64,000 nucleotides of DNA from positions 372,001 through 436,000 of the forward strand of contig NZ_JAEUAO010000003.1 in the NCBI RefSeq assembly GCF_019511375.1, given 5' to 3'. Position numbers and translations under genes: made by a program. The stretch's first letter is position 1. Each line of letters starts with the position of its first letter. This document shows, in pieces, positions 26,699-35,145 of this stretch. The stretch is from Rhizobium herbae (GTDB lineage Bacteria; Pseudomonadota; Alphaproteobacteria; Rhizobiales; Rhizobiaceae). Under the pieces are notes generated by a model, which did not search any database, was not told the origin of the DNA, and saw only the letters and a list, made by a program, of their open reading frames with translations.

Positions 26699-27550
26699 CT
26701 ACTGCGCTGTGGTTCCGGTTTTCACGACGCGCTCAACGGAGGGCGAGGTCGTGTTGGTGCCGGGATTGATGCCGATAAGGTCGTAAGCCTCGTTGAAGAC
26801 GCAGAGCACGTCCCCTCCCTTGCGCAAGATGAACTTCCGGCTGATGGCGTGGACCATTACCAGATTGCCGTCGACTGACTTTGGAACGAGACTTTCCGAG
26901 CCATCGGAGTTCTCGATGTAGATTGCCGGCATTTCCTGATTTCCGATAAAGGCAAAGGTGGTGATCTTGCCGTTGTCGTAGACGCTTTGCGGCTCGAGCG
27001 CCTGCGCGCCTTGTGCGGAGTAACGCCAGTTCCGAGGCCCGGAGGATTCGTGCAGAGCCAACACATTGTCGGCCTCCTTCGCCTGAGTTGCGAGCGCGCG
27101 CGCCGCGGCCGCCTGCCGCCGGCGTTCGGCCTCGTCGGCCGGGTATCGGTATTTGACATAGAAATAGGTGTTCTGGCCGACCTCGACCGTCCCGTCTCGG
27201 ACCGTCAGCTCCATCTGGTAGCTGCGCGTGGACCCGTCCCTACGCGTCGTCACGACGGAGATGTTGGTAACGGGCTGGTGCTCGCGCGGTTTCAGGAAGA
27301 GGATGTTGCCGGCGGGCGCCACCTCCCATGCAACGCTATTGCCGAGAGCGACATGAGCAATTTCCTCGTCCGCCGCGAACTCGACCTGCACCGACGAGCG
27401 CAACGAACCGACGATGCGGGTGATGTTGTAGGGTTGGTAATCGACAAAGCGAACGCGGCTGTCCTGCGATGCGCCGCGCGGGATTTCCAGGGCGAACGCC
27501 GCCGATGCGGCTCCGGTAAGGAGCAGGGTCAGGATGATTGTGTTTCGCAT
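26699..27550 (-). CDS. virB9: Type IV secretion core protein VirB9
   Basis: 283 residues with a signal peptide (MRNTIILTLLLTGAASAAFA). The VirB9/TrbG domains are seen in SRVRFVDYQPYNITRIVGSL, NILFLKPREHQPVTNISVVT and the C-terminal IYIENSDGSESLVPKSVDG. It forms the outer membrane layer of the core complex with VirB7 and VirB10. Its first base overlaps the last base of virB8. Confidence 0.93.
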   Translation of the reverse strand: MRNTIILTLLLTGAASAAFALEIPRGASQDSRVRFVDYQPYNITRIVGSLRSSVQVEFAADEEIAHVALGNSVAWEVAPAGNILFLKPREHQPVTNISVVTTRRDGSTRSYQMELTVRDGTVEVGQNTYFYVKYRYPADEAERRRQAAAARALATQAKEADNVLALHESSGPRNWRYSAQGAQALEPQSVYDNGKITTFAFIGNQEMPAIYIENSDGSESLVPKSVDGNLVMVHAISRKFILRKGGDVLCVFNEAYDLIGINPGTNTTSPSVERVVKTGTTAQ

Positions 27551-28221
27551 CAGTTGACCGCCTCCGGATCGGCCCGGTATTCGCTGACGGCAAATCCGAG
27601 GGGATTTACCAGCCGATCCGTCGACGACATGGGGACGTTGGCATAGGTAAAGGTGAGCGTCGCAACCAAGTGGGTCGTGCGGACGTCATCGCCGCGGGTG
27701 ATCGTGCGCATGTAACGAACCGAAACGACGTTCCGGTTGATCAGCGAGATCGAGGCGATGTTAACCTTGGCGGTCGCGCCGCGACCGTAGATGTTCTGCG
27801 GCGATTCGGGGTTGCTGCCACGATAGAGCGCCGCGAACCGAGTCTGCTCTGCTTGCGTCGACAACAGCGCGATCGACCGGAAATTCTCTTCCGCCTCACT
27901 CCAGACATAGCCTTCCCGGGCGCGAACATATTTGGCTGCGAAGTATTTAGTGACGGCTTCGTCATAGGTGCCGGCCGTCGACGTCAGAGCCGAGACGACA
28001 TCGACGATGCCGGTCGAATTGTCGACCCTGATGACAAAGGGTTCCACGGTCTTGAGCGGCGTAAGCCCCGCAATCGCGAAGATCGAGGCACCGGCGATGA
28101 TGCTGGCACCGATGGCAATCGACCAGGCGATGCGGTTCGATCGCTCCACCTGGAGCAGGCGATCCTGATCGAAACGCCGTGTCTTCTCGAAATAGCTCTT
28201 GAGATCGTCCGTCGAAACCAT
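27550..28221 (-). CDS. virB8: Type IV secretion inner membrane protein VirB8
   Basis: About 223 residues from the ATG at 28219-28221, chosen because of the GAGGGG ribosome site and the normal VirB8 N-terminus (STDDLKSYFEKTRRFDQDRL); a longer frame upstream overlaps virB7. One membrane helix (IAWSIAIGASIIAGASIFAI) is followed by the NTF2-like periplasmic domain with FVIRVDNSTGIVDVV and NRNVVSVRYMRTITRG. Confidence 0.92.
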   Translation of the reverse strand: MVSTDDLKSYFEKTRRFDQDRLLQVERSNRIAWSIAIGASIIAGASIFAIAGLTPLKTVEPFVIRVDNSTGIVDVVSALTSTAGTYDEAVTKYFAAKYVRAREGYVWSEAEENFRSIALLSTQAEQTRFAALYRGSNPESPQNIYGRGATAKVNIASISLINRNVVSVRYMRTITRGDDVRTTHLVATLTFTYANVPMSSTDRLVNPLGFAVSEYRADPEAVN

Positions 28222-28225
28222 GGTG

Positions 28226-28501
28226 CTACCCCTCGCAGCGACGGTACGAGGCATCGATGTCGAAACTGGTGAAGGCTGCCGCCTCCCTCCCCTCTTCGGC
28301 ATAGGCAGTGGCCACACGCGACGAGGTTGCCGGGCGCGCATCCGAATGTTTCTGTTTGAGGTTGCTATTGTCCTTCCACTGCCACATCGAGCGATTGAGC
28401 GGCCGGCGCGAATATCCGTCGCACTTTGCGAGCGGATAAGTCATCGATGCGCAGCCGCTGAGAGCAGCCGCCACACATAACAGCAATATTGGTTTGATCA
28501 T
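28226..28501 (-). CDS. virB7: VirB7-position lipoprotein
   Basis: 91 residues starting at the ATG at 28499-28501. The leader MIKPILLLCVAAALSGCASM has a lipobox, so the mature protein is lipid-anchored. Position between virB6 and virB8 and the Cys plus WQWKDN motif fit a VirB7/TrwH-type partner of VirB9. It is longer than Agrobacterium VirB7 (about 55 residues), with an extra C-terminal tail ending in DIDASYRRCEG. It is embedded in a longer spurious frame. Confidence 0.78.
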   Translation of the reverse strand: MIKPILLLCVAAALSGCASMTYPLAKCDGYSRRPLNRSMWQWKDNSNLKQKHSDARPATSSRVATAYAEEGREAAAFTSFDIDASYRRCEG

Positions 28502-28538
28502 TCCGTGAAAGGCCTTCTTCTTGTTCGTGCGAAGGGCG

Positions 28539-29474
28539 TCATGAGCTGGAGCCTTTCGATCTGAATGTCCGTCCGACCGCGCGAACTCCGCGGCCAGCGG
28601 CACGGAAGCCATGTGAGGTGGCACGGGCAAGCATGCTCTCGTGCGCTTCACGCGTCGCACCATAACCGTAAGTCAACGTCGCCCCGCCCGCGGCAAGTGC
28701 CGAGGCGATGCCAGGAAGCTGGTAAAAGACGTAGAGGGCGGCGAAGCAGATGGCGCCGAGCGCGATCGGCCGCATCAGCACATCGCTATAGCCATTGATC
28801 GCCGAAAAGGTCGTGTCAACTGAGGTGATCAGCAGCGAGCCGACGGCGACGACGAGCACTTGCAGGATCACGAAGTTCGCAAGCTGCCCGATCCAGGCTT
28901 CTGTGAAGCGCCGCGTCGACTGGAACATCGCGAGCGCCACGAAGATCGGGCCGATCGCCAGCACGATGGCAAGCGCCAGCCTGGCATAGAGCGAGACGAT
29001 GTACCCTATAGCGGCGACAATGAAGCTTGCGCCGATCACGAGCATGCCGCTGGTGCCGCTGACGATGTCGATAGGCCAGGAGGCACGCGCCCAGATCTCT
29101 TTGGCGCACTGTTGTCCCTTGTCGAGTAGGCCGTCAAAGGTCGAAGCGTTTGGCCTCATGCCGGTATTCAGCGCTTGGGAGATTTCGCGCGGAAGGACGT
29201 CAAAGAAGATGTTGGTGACGTAGGTCTGGTATTCGCTGGCGTTCTTCACCAGCATGACGATGATGGCGAGCTTGATTGCGCGGAAGGCGAAATCGAGGAT
29301 CGGCTCCTGGACGGAACCTCGCAGCACGAGATAGCCATAGAGCACCACGTAAAGGGTGACCGCTGCCGTCAGCGGGCCAGCGACCCACTCGGCGATGTTC
29401 GACGTTCCCGAGGCAATGAAGTTCTCGAGCGGTGCCTTGAACTGTCCGTCGACAAAGGCGAAGACTTGATACAC
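28539..29474 (-). CDS. virB6: Type IV secretion polytopic membrane protein VirB6
   Basis: About 311 residues starting at a GTG (29472-29474) 7 bp behind GGAGGT. Five or more hydrophobic helices, including VTLYVVLYGYLVLRGSV, GMLVIGASFIVAAIGYIVSL and LALAIVLAIGPIFVALAMF, and the TrbL/VirB6 signature FQSTRRFTEAWIGQLANFVI. The protein lies in the inner membrane and contacts the transferred DNA. Confidence 0.9.
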   Translation of the reverse strand: MYQVFAFVDGQFKAPLENFIASGTSNIAEWVAGPLTAAVTLYVVLYGYLVLRGSVQEPILDFAFRAIKLAIIVMLVKNASEYQTYVTNIFFDVLPREISQALNTGMRPNASTFDGLLDKGQQCAKEIWARASWPIDIVSGTSGMLVIGASFIVAAIGYIVSLYARLALAIVLAIGPIFVALAMFQSTRRFTEAWIGQLANFVILQVLVVAVGSLLITSVDTTFSAINGYSDVLMRPIALGAICFAALYVFYQLPGIASALAAGGATLTYGYGATREAHESMLARATSHGFRAAGRGVRAVGRTFRSKGSSS

Positions 29475-29496
29475 GGTTTTTACCTCCGAGCGCCCC

Positions 29497-29712
29497 TTAC
29501 CTGCGTTCAAGACGTGCCCTGAAATCTGCGGCCGCAGCGTTTTGGCAATTCGGAGTGTTGCCCAACTCACCCGGATTGCGGCGGCATTTGCCGATCACGT
29601 CGGCAAGTAGCGCTTTGTCGGCCATCAGGTCATCGACGGTATAGACGCGCTCGAATTCCTTGGAGCAAGCGGTGAGAACGATGAGAACAACAGAAAGAAA
29701 GTGCAGCCTCAT
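29497..29712 (-). CDS. eexN: EexN-like entry exclusion lipoprotein
   Basis: 71 residues. A lipoprotein leader (FLSVVLIVLTACSK) is followed by YTVDDLMADKALLADVIGKC and GELGNTPNCQNAAAADF, the spaced Cys and NC-NA pattern of EexN proteins, which sit between virB5 and virB6 in many conjugation systems and reduce redundant transfer between cells bearing the same plasmid. It overlaps virB5 by 4 bp (ATGA), so it is translationally linked. Confidence 0.8.
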   Translation of the reverse strand: MRLHFLSVVLIVLTACSKEFERVYTVDDLMADKALLADVIGKCRRNPGELGNTPNCQNAAAADFRARLERR

Positions 29713-30407
29713 TGCAGAGCGGCTCCCATTGCGTCCATGCGCTGGCGCCAGTCCTCGGCCTTGCGCTGTTCCTCGACCTGCGCCTGGGCCTGCTGCACCA
29801 TCCGCAAGCCTTCCATGCGCAGGACGTCGGTCTGCACGAACGCCGTCTCGGCTTGAAGTCGCGCCTGGAGGTCGGCGATATCCTTGACATCGCTCGCTGT
29901 CGATATCTTCTCGCGCAACTGGTCTATACCGTCGATCCGTTTGGTCGCGGCATCGTAAATCTGCTGTCCGAGGCTCATCTGCCCGGCATTCTTGTTCTGA
30001 ATGCGGGAAAGCTCCTGCGCATAAAAGTCGTCAGCACTGGTCCGATAGGTCGTATTGCCCTCGAGGAATTTTGAGGCCGAGCCCCCGAAGATGCCGGTGT
30101 CATTGCCCGTGAACAGCCCCTCGATGGCATCGAAGTCTGCCGGCAAGGCCTTGCGGATGGCCGGATCGTTGAGGACGCTTGCGACATCCGCCATATCGGT
30201 CAGCTTGTTGAGCGAGCCGTAGAGCTGCTGTGCTTGCTCGATCTGCTGATTGAGCGCGTCGAGTTGTGACTTCAACTGCGCGATGCTCTCGATCTGCTTG
30301 GCGATCGCCGTCTGGTCGATCACCGGAATTCCCTGCCCTGCCGCAGTGCCTGCGGAAAGGATGAGCGCCGCCGCAAGGGCTATACCGTGAAGTCGATAGG
30401 AAGCCAT
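29709..30407 (-). CDS. virB5: Type IV secretion minor pilin VirB5
   Basis: 232 residues with a signal peptide (LHGIALAAALILSAGTAAG). The mature protein is mostly helical with QIESIAQLKSQLDALNQQIE and a second coiled region near QARLQAETAFVQTDVLRMEG, typical of VirB5 and TraC-type pilus-tip proteins. Start and the virB4 stop share a base. Confidence 0.88.
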   Translation of the reverse strand: MASYRLHGIALAAALILSAGTAAGQGIPVIDQTAIAKQIESIAQLKSQLDALNQQIEQAQQLYGSLNKLTDMADVASVLNDPAIRKALPADFDAIEGLFTGNDTGIFGGSASKFLEGNTTYRTSADDFYAQELSRIQNKNAGQMSLGQQIYDAATKRIDGIDQLREKISTASDVKDIADLQARLQAETAFVQTDVLRMEGLRMVQQAQAQVEEQRKAEDWRQRMDAMGAALQ

Positions 30408-32806
30408 CAGCTCGCACTCCTTCTTTGCTGGAAAATCGGAAGCCAGTTCTGAGTGTTGTCGCCGACCTCCGCACGGATCGCGTCGGCAAGCTCGACATTG
30501 GCAGTCCGGCCGGAAAGGATGGCGAGTTCGTCATCGAAACCGCTGAGGTTCAACTCGGCGACGACGCTGTTGTGGCCCTGTTTCAACACGAACCGCCGGC
30601 TCTCGACGGAGAGTTCGCGCGCGATCAGCTCGTATTCGCGGTCGGTGAGCTTGAAGCCGTCGACATAGTCGCCGCGATCGCCACGGGAATTCGGCAGGAA
30701 GATCTGCGTCGGGCATTGCTCGATAATTGTGTGCGCGATCGGCGAGATGATCGCGTCGCGTGGGCTCTGCGTGGCGAAGAGCATGAGCCCATTCTGCTTG
30801 CGGATGGTCTTGAGCTTGTTCTGGGCAAGATCGCGAAAGCCTTCGTCCTGGAGCGCCTTCCAGAACTCGTCGATGACGATGATGATCCTGCGACCGTCGA
30901 TCAATTGCTCGACGCGATGGAAGAGATAGGCCATCAGCGGCGTGCGGATCTCCTCGTTGTCGAGGAAGTCAGTCATGTCATAACCGACGAACTTGCCACT
31001 GAGGCCAAATTCGCCGAAGCCGATGTCCTCGATGGTGTTGTCGAAGACCCAGCCGAGCGGCCCTCCCCTCTCCCATCGCCGCAGCCGTGCGGCAATCCCT
31101 TCCGGATCGGTGTTGTTGAGGAAAGTCCTGAGCGCGCCGATCGTCCGACGCTCGACCGGCAGGTCGGCGAGCCCGTCGATGGCGGACGCAATGTCGCGGA
31201 GTTCAGTCACGGTCAGTTCCCGCGAGGCCGAGACGACGAGCTTGCCGACCCAGCGGGTGAGGAACACCTTGTTCTCCGGCGTGAGATCAAGGGCCTTCAA
31301 GGGGGCGCAGCCGGTAGAAATGCCGTTCTTGAGGGGCAGATAGGTGCCGCCGGCGGCGCGCACGTAGAGATCGGCTCCCCTGTCCTTGTCGAAAAACACC
31401 ACATGCGGATCGTGTTTTTCCAGCTGTGACAGCATGAAGTTGAGGAGCACCGTCTTACCGGCGCCTGACGGCCCGCAGACAAAGGTGTTGCCGAGATCGC
31501 CGTAGTGGAAATTGAAGTAGTATGGCGAGCCCGAAGCCGTCTTGAGCAAAGCGACGGCCGGTCCCCATTCGTTGCCGTCCTTCTGGCCGATCGGATAGGA
31601 ATGGAAGGGCGACAACGCGGCAAAGTTGCGTGACGTGATCGCCCCGGACCGGGCGCGATAGCGAAAGTTGCCGGGCAACTGCGCCCACCAGGCCGCTTCG
31701 AGGCCGAGATCCTCGCGCGCGACGACGGCGCCGCCGCTGGTCAGACTGGCGCGCGCCTTGGCGAGATTGTCGGTCAGGTCCTTCACGGATGAAGCAAAGA
31801 TGGAGAGTGTCAGATGGTGCTCGCCGAGCACGAACCGGTTGGACTCCAGATCGTCCATGGCCTCGTCGAGCTCCTCGATCTGCGAGGCCGCCTTGTCACC
31901 GCTGCTGACCATCTGGTTCTGCTTGCGGCCCATGACCGCGCGGGCGTCCGCCTTCGAGACGAAGGAGAAGGATTGTGACAGGATGAGCTCGAAGGGACTG
32001 GTGAGCACGCCGTCGAGCATGCCTGTCCTGGTTCGGGCCGGATATTCCTTGAAGCTCAGCATGCCGGCATAGCGGCTTGTTGCCTCGTGGCGGATTTCGA
32101 TCGTTTCGCGGCCGACAATGACGCGATCAGAGTAGATTGCCGAGGCGATGCGCCCCTCTGTTAACGGGATCGGCTCCCGGCGTCCGCCGACGATCTGGTG
32201 CAGCACCTCACTCGGTTCCGAGAACATGAGGCCATCGTGTTCGTAGAGCGACAACACGCGCGGCTCGAAGCGGTTCAACGCCGCGGTGACGTCTATGAGC
32301 TTGTCCCGAAGCTGCTTGAGAGCTTCCTCATCCAGTTCGACACCCGCCCGACGGGACCGTCGCAGCCGCGACAACAGCTTCGCTGCCTTCTCAGTGGGAT
32401 CGAGAGCTGGAGACCAGAGGATCGTCAGATAGAGGTCGTTGCGGAACAGGTCATCGCGCACCATGCGCGCGCGGTATTTGTCGTTGAGCGCGGCCGAGAA
32501 AGGTGTCCCGAAGGCGCCCTCGGGATAGTCGCTGTCCCGGCGGCGGATGAGATGGGTCCACAAGGAAAGCCGCTCGTCGGCGATGTTCCGATAGAACGTA
32601 TTGAGGTCGCGATGGAGGGCGTTCAAATCGAGAATATCCGCGGTCTCGAAGGAGACGCCTTCGAGCGCGACCATCACCATCAGCGTGCGGGAGTCGAGCG
32701 CGACGGTCGACTCGTCGACGTGACGGACATAGGGGATGAAGGTCTCCGGACCGAGTTCCCGAGCTTTAAGCGTCGCAATGCTAGGCAATGGCGAGATCCC
32801 TTTCAT
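30407..32806 (-). CDS. virB4: Type IV secretion ATPase VirB4 (VirB3 separate)
   Basis: About 799 residues from the ATG at 32804-32806; a longer upstream frame overlaps virB3 and is rejected. N-terminal region FIPYVRHVDESTVALDSRTL, Walker A NTFVCGPSGAGKTVLLNFML, Walker B IIIVIDEFWKAL and the conserved LMLFATQSPRDAIISPIAHT. This cytoplasmic ATPase drives pilin extraction and DNA transport. The length is normal for VirB4 without fused VirB3. Confidence 0.94.
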   Translation of the reverse strand: MKGISPLPSIATLKARELGPETFIPYVRHVDESTVALDSRTLMVMVALEGVSFETADILDLNALHRDLNTFYRNIADERLSLWTHLIRRRDSDYPEGAFGTPFSAALNDKYRARMVRDDLFRNDLYLTILWSPALDPTEKAAKLLSRLRRSRRAGVELDEEALKQLRDKLIDVTAALNRFEPRVLSLYEHDGLMFSEPSEVLHQIVGGRREPIPLTEGRIASAIYSDRVIVGRETIEIRHEATSRYAGMLSFKEYPARTRTGMLDGVLTSPFELILSQSFSFVSKADARAVMGRKQNQMVSSGDKAASQIEELDEAMDDLESNRFVLGEHHLTLSIFASSVKDLTDNLAKARASLTSGGAVVAREDLGLEAAWWAQLPGNFRYRARSGAITSRNFAALSPFHSYPIGQKDGNEWGPAVALLKTASGSPYYFNFHYGDLGNTFVCGPSGAGKTVLLNFMLSQLEKHDPHVVFFDKDRGADLYVRAAGGTYLPLKNGISTGCAPLKALDLTPENKVFLTRWVGKLVVSASRELTVTELRDIASAIDGLADLPVERRTIGALRTFLNNTDPEGIAARLRRWERGGPLGWVFDNTIEDIGFGEFGLSGKFVGYDMTDFLDNEEIRTPLMAYLFHRVEQLIDGRRIIIVIDEFWKALQDEGFRDLAQNKLKTIRKQNGLMLFATQSPRDAIISPIAHTIIEQCPTQIFLPNSRGDRGDYVDGFKLTDREYELIARELSVESRRFVLKQGHNSVVAELNLSGFDDELAILSGRTANVELADAIRAEVGDNTQNWLPIFQQRRSAS

Positions 32807-33122
32807 CGAAACGGCGGGCGACCCTGAGCGGCGACACGGTCGCCCCGCCCCAATAGGAGCTGTTCCGCGACCGCCCGCGCGTCTCCACCCAGGCCAGCAG
32901 GATGCGGAACATGTTGTGGTCGTGCTTGACCAGCGTTCGGAACACGAAATGAAAGACAACGCCGACAGCCAAGTAGGCAATCGAACCGGCGACGATGTAG
33001 AGAATGGTCGTGAGCATGATGTTCATGCCCATGGCCTCCATCGTGACCCCGGCAATCATCGCCGGTCGGGTGCAGGCGATGAACAGGGTGTCTTCCTCGA
33101 GCGCCGGCCGCGCATTCGTCAT
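32781..33122 (-). CDS. virB3: Type IV secretion protein VirB3
   Basis: 113 residues. The short N-terminus LEEDTLFIACTRPAMIAGVT is the VirB3/TrbD signature, followed by two adjacent membrane helices (LTTILYIVAGSIAYLAVGVV). Its end overlaps the virB4 start by 26 bp. Confidence 0.92.
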   Translation of the reverse strand: MTNARPALEEDTLFIACTRPAMIAGVTMEAMGMNIMLTTILYIVAGSIAYLAVGVVFHFVFRTLVKHDHNMFRILLAWVETRGRSRNSSYWGGATVSPLRVARRFDERDLAIA

Positions 33123-33126
33123 CCCG

Positions 33127-33426
33127 TCAGCTCCCGACGATGGTGTTGACGAGTTCGGTCGCGCCGAAGATGCCGCCGATGCCGATGATCCAGAAGCCTG
33201 CCCTTCTCAGGTCCATGTAACCGAACATCCAGGCGATGCAGATCACGATCACCGCGATGACCGCCAGCAGCTTGGCGATATTGCCGGTCAGCATATCGAC
33301 AATGTTCTGCAACACGGTCTCGATGCCGGCGGCTTGTGCAAAGGCCGGCTCGACTAGGGTGATCACGATGGCTGCGGCCATGAGGCTGGAGGCGGCAATC
33401 GGGCGGATACGGGAACTTAAAGTCAT
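33127..33426 (-). CDS. virB2: Type IV pilin VirB2
   Basis: 99 residues. A long signal peptide ends near EPAFAQAAG; the mature pilin has two hydrophobic helices (AKLLAVIAVIVICIAWMFGY and FWIIGIGGIFGATELVNTIV) joined by a short charged loop MDLRRAG, the standard cyclic or processed VirB2 layout. It overlaps virB1 by 4 bp. Confidence 0.93.
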   Translation of the reverse strand: MTLSSRIRPIAASSLMAAAIVITLVEPAFAQAAGIETVLQNIVDMLTGNIAKLLAVIAVIVICIAWMFGYMDLRRAGFWIIGIGGIFGATELVNTIVGS

Positions 33427-34094
33427 TCACTCTGCTCCATTTGACTGTTCTGAAACACGAGGACGGAAGATTTCCGTCGCGAACTGAAAACATCCCATGT
33501 CGGCGGGGACGCGGTCTGATCGACGGGTGGATCATCGCTCTGGGCTTCGACGGCGACATCGACAGCCGTTGTTTCGTTCGACCTCCTGCCCTCCCCACCA
33601 TCTTCGATCGTCAGCATCGCGAGAGTTTTGCGGAGGCGCTTGACTTCCTGGCGGACCTGCTCGTCGTACTTGACCATGGCGCCGACAGAGGGATCGTCCC
33701 GCCCGTACCAGGATTGCAGCATCACCTGCTCGGCAAGATTCGGTTCGGCGCCAGCCTTGATAGCGAGCCGATAGTAGCCATCGAGCAGCACGGCGGTGCC
33801 TTGAAGGTTCAGGCACGGGTCGAACGCGTCGGAGATCGAGAGCTTCAGCTTCCGAAGCTCTTCTATCCCTACCCCACCGAGGCCCAGCTGAATGTCTTGC
33901 CGCTCTGCGGCGAGTGCCGTCGCAACCTCGATCGCCTCGGCCTTCGACTTCGGCTGCCTGGCGAGCGGCGCGCCGCTGTTGATGCGAATGTTGTAGGCGG
34001 CGAAGCGGCTCTCGAGGCTCACCACGCCTGCTAGAGTCTCGACCGCAATAAGCGGCGCGCAAGTCTGTGCGAGATCTATAAAGGAGACGGGCAT
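33423..34094 (-). CDS. virB1: Lytic transglycosylase VirB1
   Basis: About 223 residues from the ATG at 34092-34094, with GGAG upstream. Lytic transglycosylase motifs: ETLAGVVSLESRFAAYNIRI with the likely catalytic Glu, ISDAFDPCLNLQGTAVLLDG and LQSWYGRDDPSVGAMV. No clear signal peptide is seen. It opens the peptidoglycan for channel assembly. The C-terminal 60 residues are polar and likely disordered. Confidence 0.88.
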   Translation of the reverse strand: MPVSFIDLAQTCAPLIAVETLAGVVSLESRFAAYNIRINSGAPLARQPKSKAEAIEVATALAAERQDIQLGLGGVGIEELRKLKLSISDAFDPCLNLQGTAVLLDGYYRLAIKAGAEPNLAEQVMLQSWYGRDDPSVGAMVKYDEQVRQEVKRLRKTLAMLTIEDGGEGRRSNETTAVDVAVEAQSDDPPVDQTASPPTWDVFSSRRKSSVLVFQNSQMEQSE

Positions 34095-34096
34095 GC

Positions 34097-34618
34097 TCAG
34101 TACCACACCCTTTGGCGTCCAACCCCGTCGATCGTCACATCGATGTAATGCGGTTGCGAGCGGACATGGGGCCGTATAGTCACATAGCGCTGGCATTGAC
34201 GTCCTCCGCCATTCCAATGCCAACTGGAAGAGAATCCCGCATTGCCTCCGTGGGAGTAGCACTCACTGCTGGCAACGGTCTGCGGCGTCGTCGAGACACA
34301 ACTCGCCTCCTGCCCGCGATCGCCGTAGCGAGTCGTCAGCCGGTAGCCCGCATCGCAATAGTAGGGCTCATATCGCGGCCGAGAAGCCTGGAAACCCACC
34401 CCGCTGCAGCTCGGAAATGAATGCCCTTTCGCGAGTTCGCGCCAGAGCTTTTCGACCGGTGGCCGGCATTCTGCGTATTGCGTCGCGCCTCCAGGGTTGG
34501 AAAGGCAGAGGATAACCTCGCATCCCCAGTCATCCGCGCGGCCTTTACTATCGAAAACGAGAGAGGTTGACGCTAGACTGGCTGTAGCAACGAATGCCTT
34601 CAAGAGAGCCTTTATCAT
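34097..34618 (-). CDS. TrbM/KikA-like conjugal transfer protein
   Basis: About 173 residues with a signal peptide (ALLKAFVATASLASTSLVFD). The motif DWGCEVILCLSNPGGATQYA, ECRPPVEKLWRELAKGHSFP and several paired Cys match the TrbM/KikA family of periplasmic conjugation accessory proteins. It is the first gene of the virB operon, 2 bp ahead of virB1. GTG codons just upstream of the ATG at 34618 are alternative starts. Confidence 0.72.
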   Translation of the reverse strand: MIKALLKAFVATASLASTSLVFDSKGRADDWGCEVILCLSNPGGATQYAECRPPVEKLWRELAKGHSFPSCSGVGFQASRPRYEPYYCDAGYRLTTRYGDRGQEASCVSTTPQTVASSECYSHGGNAGFSSSWHWNGGGRQCQRYVTIRPHVRSQPHYIDVTIDGVGRQRVWY

Positions 34619-34681
34619 GATCACCACCCTTCACCGGTGCGCCGCACCTCGGAGCCGATCGGCTCGCGACTTCGCGACTCG

Positions 34682-34705
34682 TTATACTATCAAATATCTT
34701 ATAGT
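34682..34705. promoter_or_regulatory. RctA-type operator copy 1 (virB / rctA gap)
   Basis: TTATACTATC (34682-34691) and ATAGT (34701-34705) have the same halves and the same spacing as the perfect inverted repeat at 51455-51488 and the copy at 60128-60161. The site ends 7 bp before the ATG of the regulator at 34713 and would cover its ribosome site, and it is 64 bp upstream of the virB operon start. The match is seen directly; autoregulation and virB repression are inferred. Confidence 0.65.
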
Positions 34706-34712
34706 TTGACCG

Positions 34713-35057
34713 ATGACAAGCACACGCAAGCCGGAATTGCAGGCCCAACGGTTTTCGGCCCTCACCCTGGAGGAAGTTCTCGACAAACCGGTCGAAGGAG
34801 AGACGCCGCAGTCGCGCCTGAAGCAGGTCGGCATGATGACGGTGCTCTACCTGATGCACCAGCGGCACGAGAAGCTTACCCTCGCGAACATCAAGGAAGT
34901 GACGGGAATGACGCGCAACACGGTGAAGGAATCGATTGATCCGCTCGTTGCACGCGGCATTCTTCGGGAAACGATCGTGAAGAATTCGGCAGGGCGTGGA
35001 ACGGCTTGGCAATACGAGTTCGGTCCGGAAATCATCGAGAAGTTGAAGCTCGGGTAA
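34713..35057 (+). CDS. rctA: Winged-helix regulator, RctA-like repressor of conjugal transfer
   Basis: 114 residues. A winged HTH reads MMTVLYLMHQRHEKLTLANI, KEVTGMTRNTVKESIDPLVA, RGILRETIVKNSAGRGTAWQ, similar in layout to MarR-like proteins. In Rhizobium etli pRetCFN42d and Sinorhizobium pSymA the repressor gene rctA lies next to and divergent from virB, exactly as here. Its promoter carries an inverted repeat also found before traA/traC and the DUF1173 gene. No RctB anti-repressor was recognised in the window. Confidence 0.7.
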   Translation: MTSTRKPELQAQRFSALTLEEVLDKPVEGETPQSRLKQVGMMTVLYLMHQRHEKLTLANIKEVTGMTRNTVKESIDPLVARGILRETIVKNSAGRGTAWQYEFGPEIIEKLKLG

Positions 35058-35145
35058 CATCGCCCAGTGAACCCCGAGTGGGCGGCTGCACTAAACTCAC
35101 ACTGAGAAACGGGCGGCGTGGTTGCACCTGCAACTTGATTGAGAT